Of a stretch of DNA of 64,000 nucleotides, positions 56,838 to 64,000 are shown piece by piece. The notes beneath the pieces were generated by a model. That model saw only the letters and a program-made list of their open reading frames with translations. It was not told the origin of the DNA and searched no databases. The position numbers and the translations under genes are program-made. Origin of the DNA: Hypericum androsaemum (lineage: Eukaryota > Streptophyta > Magnoliopsida > Malpighiales > Hypericaceae); NCBI GenBank assembly GCA_963995505.1, contig OZ023190.1, forward strand, positions 10,658,092 to 10,722,091, written 5' to 3'. Numbering within the stretch: the stretch's first letter is position 1; each line of letters begins with the position of its first letter.

Positions 56838-57258
56838 AGAAAATTATTTTGGGCACTTTAGTATTTGGTAAACTAGACAATAGAAATCTTGTAGTTTGTC
56901 TTCTGATTTTGTAGTTCCTCTAGTTTGGTATTATTATACTTTGGGGTCTTGATTGACGTCATTGGTCAAAATTTTCTTTTTTTAATCGATGAAATAACTA
57001 TTATATTCTCAAATTAAAAAAATAAAACTAAAAAAAGATTGACGAACGGGAAGGGGAGGAGGAAGATGATTGATTTTTATATATTTTTTAATTTGAGAGT
57101 ATAATGGTCATTTTATCTGCTTAAAAAAGGAGAAAATTGATCGATGACATCGGTTAGGAACCCCGGAGTATAATAAAATCAAATTAGAGGAGCTAAAAAA
57201 TCAGAAGGCAAATTACAATGTCCCCACCTTCTATTTTACCAAACATCCAGTAATTTCA
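56838..57258. mobile_element. Short Mutator-type MITE
   Basis: About 420 bp, nearly all inverted repeat. Left GAAAATTATTTTGGGCACTT.. and right ..GTAATTTC are inverted and share CTTCTGATTTT, TTTATTATACTCCGG and the GACGTCATTGG block with the Pack-MULE family. The short centre has a GGGAAGGGGAGGAGG tract. A target duplication is not evident. Confidence 0.65.
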
Positions 57259-57763
57259 TCTTAATTTTTTTGATAAAACGTAAAAATATCAGTTCTCTTG
57301 ATCGATGCTTAAATTTCCTTCCCAGGAATATCTTTTTTTTCCTAACAGAAACAAATTGTTCCAAGTCCTTTCTTTGAATAATTTTATTTCCTTGATTTTA
57401 TCGATTTTTATGCAATTCCCATGTTTAGGAAGGTGCTCATTCTTAAATATAATTTCATTTACATTTACGACCCAATTGCCTACTTAACAAAACAAGTAGA
57501 AACAGTTTTTCACCGAAAGAAAAAGGTAAAATATTTAATACTGACATGACGTGGCGCTATGACTCAACCTTGTGCAACATTAAAAATTGCACTCATATCA
57601 TAATAACCAAAATACAAATAAGAAAACGATAACGAGGATGAGTTATTTTTTCACAACTGTGTAATAAATGATTGCTTTTGAGTAATAAAATAAGTTGACT
57701 CACCACAGAGAGAGAGAGATTTGAGGGGAGAGAGAGAGAGATTTGAGGAAATCAGAATCAGAA
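57259..57763 (+). promoter_or_regulatory. Upstream region of the aminotransferase-like gene
   Basis: AT-rich, ending in a purine-rich leader with two (GA)n stretches (57706-57745) just before the start codon. GA-rich leaders are common in plant 5' UTRs and can bind BBR/BPC factors. No TATA box was assigned. Confidence 0.4.
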
Positions 57764-60700
57764 ATGGGAGGAGAGGGAGTGGGAGTCGGAGAGGGAGTGG
57801 GAGTGGGAGTGGGAGTGGAAGTGATACATTCATGGTCAGCTCCAAGGTCCCTTAGCACCAGCCTTATGTACTCTTTTGCTCAGGTACCCTCTTTTCTTCT
57901 TCTTTTTTTTTTATATATATTTTTTTCTGATTAAGAAAGAACCTGGGTGGGGGTGGGTATTTAATTATGATCATCAACATGTTAGTGGCTCATTCTTGTT
58001 TTTGAGGTTCTGGGTTCTGATGTTAGAGGGCTATAGTTAAAGTTGGATGCTTTTTGTGCTTCTACTCTGATCGGTGGGTCCTGTGATGATGAGTCCATCA
58101 ATGGTATATGTAGATGCAAGGGTTGTTGTTGTTGTAGTTGGTGCTTATAAAAGATTCTCCTCCATTGATGCGAGGGATGGGGTTTTCGTTGTGATTGCGC
58201 AGAGAGACGACACGGATGTTCTTGATGAGCCTCTTTACGCAAATTTCGTCAAGGTCACGGGTGTTGATAGGCCCTACAAACAGGAGCTTCTCTCCAGAAT
58301 GGTACAATCTATCTCGCGTTTCCATTGTCCGATTCTTCTCTATCTTAATTGCTGTTTATGTCACTTTTATAAAGCCTTTGTTTGAACCATTGGCTTAGGA
58401 ATCTGATGGAGGCAAGGTTGTCAAAGATGTCATTTACCGTCCAGGCAAAAATAAGTTCCGGTACTGTAAGGTAAATAAAGGGCCTAGTATCATCAGCTAT
58501 ACAATCAGAAACGAACTAGTTCTGGCTGTGTTGTGGTCATTTTCTCTGTTGCTATATATTCCCAAATGGGAAGGAAGTCCTTTTCCCCTTCAGCTTCTGT
58601 TGTCATCTGAGGTCAAGGCTAATATGATTCTTGGGATATGTAGTATCATTAAACTGCTGCATACTTAATTGTCATCCAGAAAGCTTGCGTTGAAAATGGA
58701 GGTTTTCAAGATCAGATTAGTTGTTTCGGTTGACGGAAAATGTGAAAATTGTCTGGATTGATGATCCAAAAGTTTAGATCTTGAGGATGCTAGAATCGAC
58801 AAGATAATTGGTGAAGGCGTCAAATAAATCCGCTGGAGATGAGTTTAACTGCATGGATTGAGTAAGGCTTGAGTTGTACTCACAAATGTCAAATCTCTTT
58901 TATTATCATCAGCATATTGCAAAGCAACGGTTACCCGGTTTGCCAGACGATTTGATGAGGAAAGGGAAGCACTTTATATTAATCAGGAACCCCATGGATA
59001 TCTTGGTGAGTGGTTTCTTAACTTTTTAGCAATGCTTTCGATATGCTAAATCAGGCAGCCAAATATGATTTAGCTGACCTCGGCATGCCAAAAAAAGGAT
59101 TCTGTTGCTTGCTTTCGTTCTTCTTCTATCTGGTGGATGTTGCAGAATCTGATCCATCCAATGTCTTCCGCACGTTGTCAGCCATCTTTTGACAAGGTTG
59201 TGCCTCCATCATTCTTCGAGCTAGGCTTGGGAGAACTTGTTTCTATATACAGTGATCTCTGTCAGCTGGGAAAGCCTCCACCTGTTATTGATGCAGCAGA
59301 CCTAGAACGGGATCCCGAGGTTATATAAATTAAGTTCAACATTCTTTTTTTAAAGATTGACACTTCGGTGTTGCATGGATGATGATATTCTATCTGAACA
59401 TTTAAAATATTGCACCATTTCTTGTCAGATTGGTGATATTGATAATTTTCTATGTGTACTCCAAGTTGTTACACTCAAGCAATCAAGCTAAGGCTATTAG
59501 TTTGCTTGCTACCAAAATATTAGGAATAATTTTAGCTTCTGTCTGAGTTCATAATCCCCTCGATAGCATGTTCATCTCTTAGTTGCTTTTCATGCAAGTG
59601 ATTGGGAAACAAAAACTCTTATGTCAATGCTGACTGCACGCATAGTTGGCAACAGCTGATTGTTAAACAACTTCTTTCTATTTTGTGTTCTGTATTAGAG
59701 TGGATCTTCATGCATTTTTCGTACTTGAACATTGTTCATTATGAATTTCTTTACTTCGAGGACTTCAGCAAGTGCAGCTAATTCTAGTAGATGGCTGACA
59801 TGCTATGACATTTATTGGGATATTGCTAGGAATTGTTGAAATGAAGGAAGCTGTGTGATATACATGTCGAAGTGTTTGTGGATTTCGTTTTAATTAATTA
59901 TCTGCCTTTCTATTATGCTCTTTCTTACATGTTGTCACATGCTTATTTCTTTGATTATGAACAGGGTACTCTGCGTGGTCTTTGTGAAGATTTAGATATT
60001 CCTTTCAATGATGCAATGCTCAGGTTCATGGAACCCCTTCCATCTAAGAGCTTATATCTCTAATTTTGTCCGTTGTGGCTAAATCCTTCGTATAATATAT
60101 TACGCCTTTGCCTTGCCACTAAAAATGTCAATAATTTCTTTCATAGTTGCTTTTCCATGGTGTGAATTTGTCTCGCAAATTTATCTGTTGATTTTTGCTC
60201 CAAGAAACTTAGTTGCGATCATACTTGATCTAATCAGATGGGAAGCTGGGCCAAAACCCATAGATGGACTCTGGGCTCCTTGGTGGTACCAGAGTGTTCA
60301 TAGATCAACTTGTTTTGCTTCATCTAGGAAATATCCAAGGGTATGTTCTCTGTGCAAAGCATTTTAATGGTATCTGAACATTGTTCCTGCTCTCTTTGTA
60401 TAATGAGCTTGTGCGAATTTCCTAGACTTCACAATCTATATGCCAGTGTATTGTAACCGTTACCAAACAAAGGATTTCTTGCACTAAATTGGTTCCTCTG
60501 TGCTATTCCTCGCTAGTTCACTTCATCTCATAGATGTAGTAGAAACTAGGAAGATGAAATATTGCTTGAAGTGATTAGGTTGATGCTTGATTGTTGATTG
60601 TTAATCTACAGTGTTTTTCTCATCGGTAGACTCTATTCGCCGATAAACTCTATGATCTAAGCTCATGTTAATCGAATGACCCTGTTAATTTTTCTGATTG

Positions 60701-63700
60701 TTTCTTTTCAGCCATTTCCTTTTTCTATGTATGATTTGTTGGAACGAAGTTTACCGTTGTACAACATGCTTAGGCGCCATGTTAGAAGGAAGTCAACCCT
60801 TTTAAAAGCACCCTTGCCACCCCCGGATATACCCGTCCCTGCAAATGAGAAGCTGATTGCATGGGTTGGTGATGAGATTCTGCCTCGTGAAAGTGCCAAG
60901 GTATATTATTGTTGGACATCTTATTTCTATTGATCACATGCATACTTTAATTGTGCTCCTGCTAACCTGTCTCAGGTTTCTGTTTTTGACTCGGTTGTCC
61001 AAGGCGGTGATTCAGTGTGGGAGGGACTTCGTGTTTATGATAGAAAAGTATTCAAGCTGGAAGAGCATCTCGATAGGTTAGCCATTTGCAATAAGCGGTC
61101 GATGAAGTTTTTTCTTCTTATGGGCCTTGTGATATTTATGAAGCTAGAACATTTTGTAAACGCTCAAATATAATCATCAGATGCTAGACAGTGATGTTGA
61201 AGGAAATTAGTAGGGGCTCTGGTGTAGTGTGAAAATGATCCCCTGCATTTTTTATTGGTAATTTTTATTTTTTGCAGAATTCCTTTTTATTGACGGTAAC
61301 TTATTCCACTTGGTTCAAAGGACTCTACGCTTCATATGCTCACTTTAACTTTATGGGAGTTGATACAAATTGTGCAGTCAGTTAATGGGGTTTCTGCTCT
61401 GCACAAGGTCTTGTTCATGCAACAATCTAAGATGTTCTTTGTGTCTTTTATTGTTAGGCTGTTTGACTCAGCAAAAGCTCTAGCTTTTAAGAATGTCCCG
61501 ACTCGTGAAGAGGTAAGTAACTGATTATCAAAAGCTACCTTTTTAGGTCTTTAGCAGCTGTTAAGCTATGTTTTTGTCATTATCTGTTGTCTGTCCATTC
61601 AACCTTGGCTGAGGAGACCTTATTGTTTGCGGAGGAGTTAATTTGTTATCTCTTCGTTACAGGTGAAGGAGGCCATATTCAGAACTCTTATTAGGAATGG
61701 GATGTTTGATAACTCCCACATCCGTCTTTCTCTTACACGTGGAAAGAAGGTTTCTGTTCCTCTGCTTCTCTATCTCTCTCTCTCTCTCACACACGCAATA
61801 CTCTCTCTCATACACACACGCACATTTGTTGTGTCTTTCCAGGTTACTTCAGGCATGAGTCCAGCATTTAATCTTTATGGATGTACCTTAATCGGTAAGA
61901 GCAAGGAAAGACTTGGGTACCTGTGAGAAGATTCTCAACCATGGTATTTTATTGTCAAGTTTATAGCTTTAGGGGGCTTATTAGTTGGTGCCATTTTGTC
62001 TATTGGCTTAACAGTTAACTCAGGATACTAATTAGTAGTACCTGGACTCTTTTAGAAAGTTAACTCAGGATACTAATTAGTAGTACCTGGACTCTTTTAG
62101 AAAGTAGCAACGCTTCGCTCCTTTCATTTTGTTCAAGTCTCAAGATACTCCTCCACCATACTAAAATAATGTCAATTTCAAGATTCCATCTTAGTCATCT
62201 GTTGATGCTTATCTTTCTCTGGACCTGCAGTACTGCCAGAATGGAAACCTCCTGTGTATGATAATACTTGCGGTATCACTCTTGTAACAGCTACAACAAG
62301 GCGTAACTCACCAAATGTAAGATTTCAACTTTATTCAATTGCCAAGCTATCAGGTCCCGGAAGTTGGAGTACTATACGTTATGACGATTATACTACGAGT
62401 ACTTGATGACTGTCTCCTCGCATAGGTAATGATCAGAACTCTATGTTCTACTTTCATTTTTTCTAACAGAATTTGGATTCTAAGATTCATCACAACAATC
62501 TCCTCAACAACATACTTGCGAAGGTACCATTGTTACTTGTCACATGTTATTTTATAGATTTAAACTCTCGACCTCGAGATTTATAATTCAATTCAACATA
62601 TATTCGGTAGTTAGCTATGGCAGCTAGCAACAGAATAGACCAGACAATCTATAATCTTTAACATATAAAAGTGTGTAAGTGAAAAAATTTTCTTCCTATA
62701 ATACCCTAAAAAAAAAGTGATATTCCCTAATGACCCCCGTCTATTAACTCCATGATAATTTATTAGATTCATGTATGTTTTACATTTATGCAGGCTTCCA
62801 TATTACTATCAAGTATAAATTCATTTTGTCTTTATGCAAATGATGTGCTCTAGGAGCTGGTATCCTAAGCAAGCTCTTCTACTTAATCTTTACTTGGACT
62901 CTATTTGATATGGAGACGTGCAGATAGAAGGAAATAATGCGATGGCTGATGATGCAATTATGCTTGACAAGGATGGTTACGTGTCAGAGACAAATGCAAC
63001 CAACATTGTGAGCTTATCTCTTTCGGATATTTCAATCCCTAAACTTCTTGTGCAGATTTGAGTTCGATTAATCAACGTGATGGATAAAGAGTAGAACTTA
63101 CATTACTACCTACAGTAAAACTGAACTTGCAGTCATTAGCTTGTTGATGTCAGAATTAGAGAGAGATGAGAGAACAATGCAGGAGATAACTATTTCTATC
63201 AATTGGTATTATTTATTTCACTGGTGCCGCAGTTGTGGCATTAGTCACTGGAGCCTCTGTGTTTAACAAGTTGACTTTGAGGGGACAATGGTCAAGCCTT
63301 TAATCCCCATGAATTTCAAGTTGGGATGTCGTATCAATTATTGTTGATGTGTGTTTTTCATTTGCAGTTTTTAGTAAAGAAAGGCCGTGTTCTGACTCCT
63401 CACGCGGACTATTGCCTTCCAGGGATAACCCGTGCTACTGTGAGTTGTGTTGGCATTTCGAAGTACTGGTTTTGAATCCGGATTTATTCTGCTTCTGCAT
63501 CCTTAGATCAAGTGTCTGATTTTAGTCTGCAAGGCAGACGACTATGAGATGAAAATTTTAGTGTGCTGAACATGCGTCCAGGCTTAGTCACATCCTCAGT
63601 TGTGTACAAGTTAAATAATAGGTACATAAGTCCTGGTCATTTCTTTTGACATTGCAGGTTATGGATCTTGTGGTCCAGGAGAAGTTGGTCCTAGAAGAGC

Positions 63701-63967
63701 GAAGGATCAGCCTGTCGGAGTTCCACACTGCAGACGAGGTAATCTAAAATGTGACTGAATCTGATGTTAATGATAACCGGACTCGTTATTGTGCATACAA
63801 CGTTGGATTAATTTGATGGGTGCATCCAAGTGTGACAACAAAAGAACCCCCTTAAAGTTTAACAACATTGAACAAATGTTATGCATGTTCAAAGGTGTTC
63901 ATTATAACCAAAGGAAGTTCGATCTTTGTAGGTATGGACAACAGGAACAATGGGGGAGCTCACCCCG
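57764..63967 (+). CDS. Branched-chain aminotransferase-like protein with N-terminal sulfotransferase-like region (3' end beyond the window)
   Basis: Matches the plant At3g05190/At5g27410 type. Exons: 57764-57883, 58203-58301, 58399-58470, 58913-59005, 59182-59319, 59965-60023, 60238-60340, 60712-60900, 60976-61076, 61458-61512, 61663-61749, 61843-61894, 62231-62316, 62470-62523, 62924-63007, 63368-63439, 63658-63738, 63932-63967, then a GTGAG donor. 527 codons are seen, about 30 fewer than the shorter family member. The N-terminus has the phosphosulfate-loop-like [16 protein letters not shown] after a Gly/Val repeat, then [26 protein letters not shown] and [12 protein letters not shown]. The C-terminal fold-type IV aminotransferase region begins near residue 275 ([12 protein letters not shown]), with [19 protein letters not shown]. 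The probable PLP lysine is K423 in [11 protein letters not shown], and [10 protein letters not shown] binds the cofactor phosphate. Actual substrate unknown. Exon 5 may instead start at 59146. Confidence 0.93.
61765..61830. repeat. Compound (CT)n/(CA)n microsatellite in an intron
   Basis: TCTCTCTC and CACACACG runs, just before the acceptor of the exon at 61843. Confidence 0.85.
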
Positions 63968-64000
63968 GTGAGTATATATCCTTCCCTTAAAGCTTTTGTC

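Overview
This is a plant nuclear window, very probably from a eudicot. It shows GT-AG introns in phase with plant gene families, chloroplast-targeted thylakoid proteins, a vacuolar Na+/H+ antiporter, a WW-domain DEAD-box helicase, and a dense load of plant-type transposable elements (Ty1/copia, L1-type LINE, Mutator-like, hAT-like, SINE-like). I cannot name the species from sequence alone.

Layout. 1-6060: weak gene evidence on the left, then two 22-bp minisatellite arrays in opposite orientation flanking a decayed FAR1/MULE-transposase-like remnant, a foldback-like arrangement. 6068-11240: a 5'-truncated LINE with a frameshift and an internal stop, a Mutator-like element with long terminal inverted repeats (TIRs), a SINE-like copy, and a retroposed RRM-protein fragment with an 11-bp target duplication. 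11244-15958: a nearly intact young copia element (two 305-bp LTRs differing at one base, 5-bp target duplication) with a frameshift in integrase. 16606-19960: one hypothetical gene, a 413-bp hAT-like MITE, and a second long-TIR element ending about 60 bp before the helicase 5' UTR. 20503-26313 (+): RH40-like DEAD-box RNA helicase, 7 coding exons. 26870-32547 (-): NHX-type Na+/H+ antiporter, 14 exons whose lengths sum to an intact 555-aa frame. Its last intron holds a CD2BP2/LIN1 retrocopy between two direct repeats, and another intron holds a hAT element just before a splice acceptor.

33183-46356: a non-coding tandem duplication (about 4 kb per unit). Copy 1 has been enlarged by a retrotransposon-like segment, a very young Pack-MULE carrying receptor-kinase and RRM fragments, and another long-TIR element. 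Copy 2 lacks these but has its own insertion. 46707-50143: two thylakoid-lumen-type genes in divergent orientation, a decaying PsbP-domain gene (-) and intact TLP18.3 (+), separated by about 490 bp. 50837-52985 (-): GDSL esterase/lipase pseudogene. 53612-56602: three transposons nested in one another. 57764-63967 (+): branched-chain aminotransferase-like protein with an N-terminal sulfotransferase-like segment, 18 exons seen, continuing past the window edge.

The intact genes do not form one pathway. The strongest theme is how transposons reshape gene surroundings: two Mutator-like families with at least three copies each, host gene fragments carried inside mobile elements, insertions inside introns and next to promoters, and paired empty and filled sites in a tandem duplication. 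Several coding lesions (copia integrase, PsbP transit region) sit in short homopolymers, so assembly errors should be excluded before those lesions are believed.
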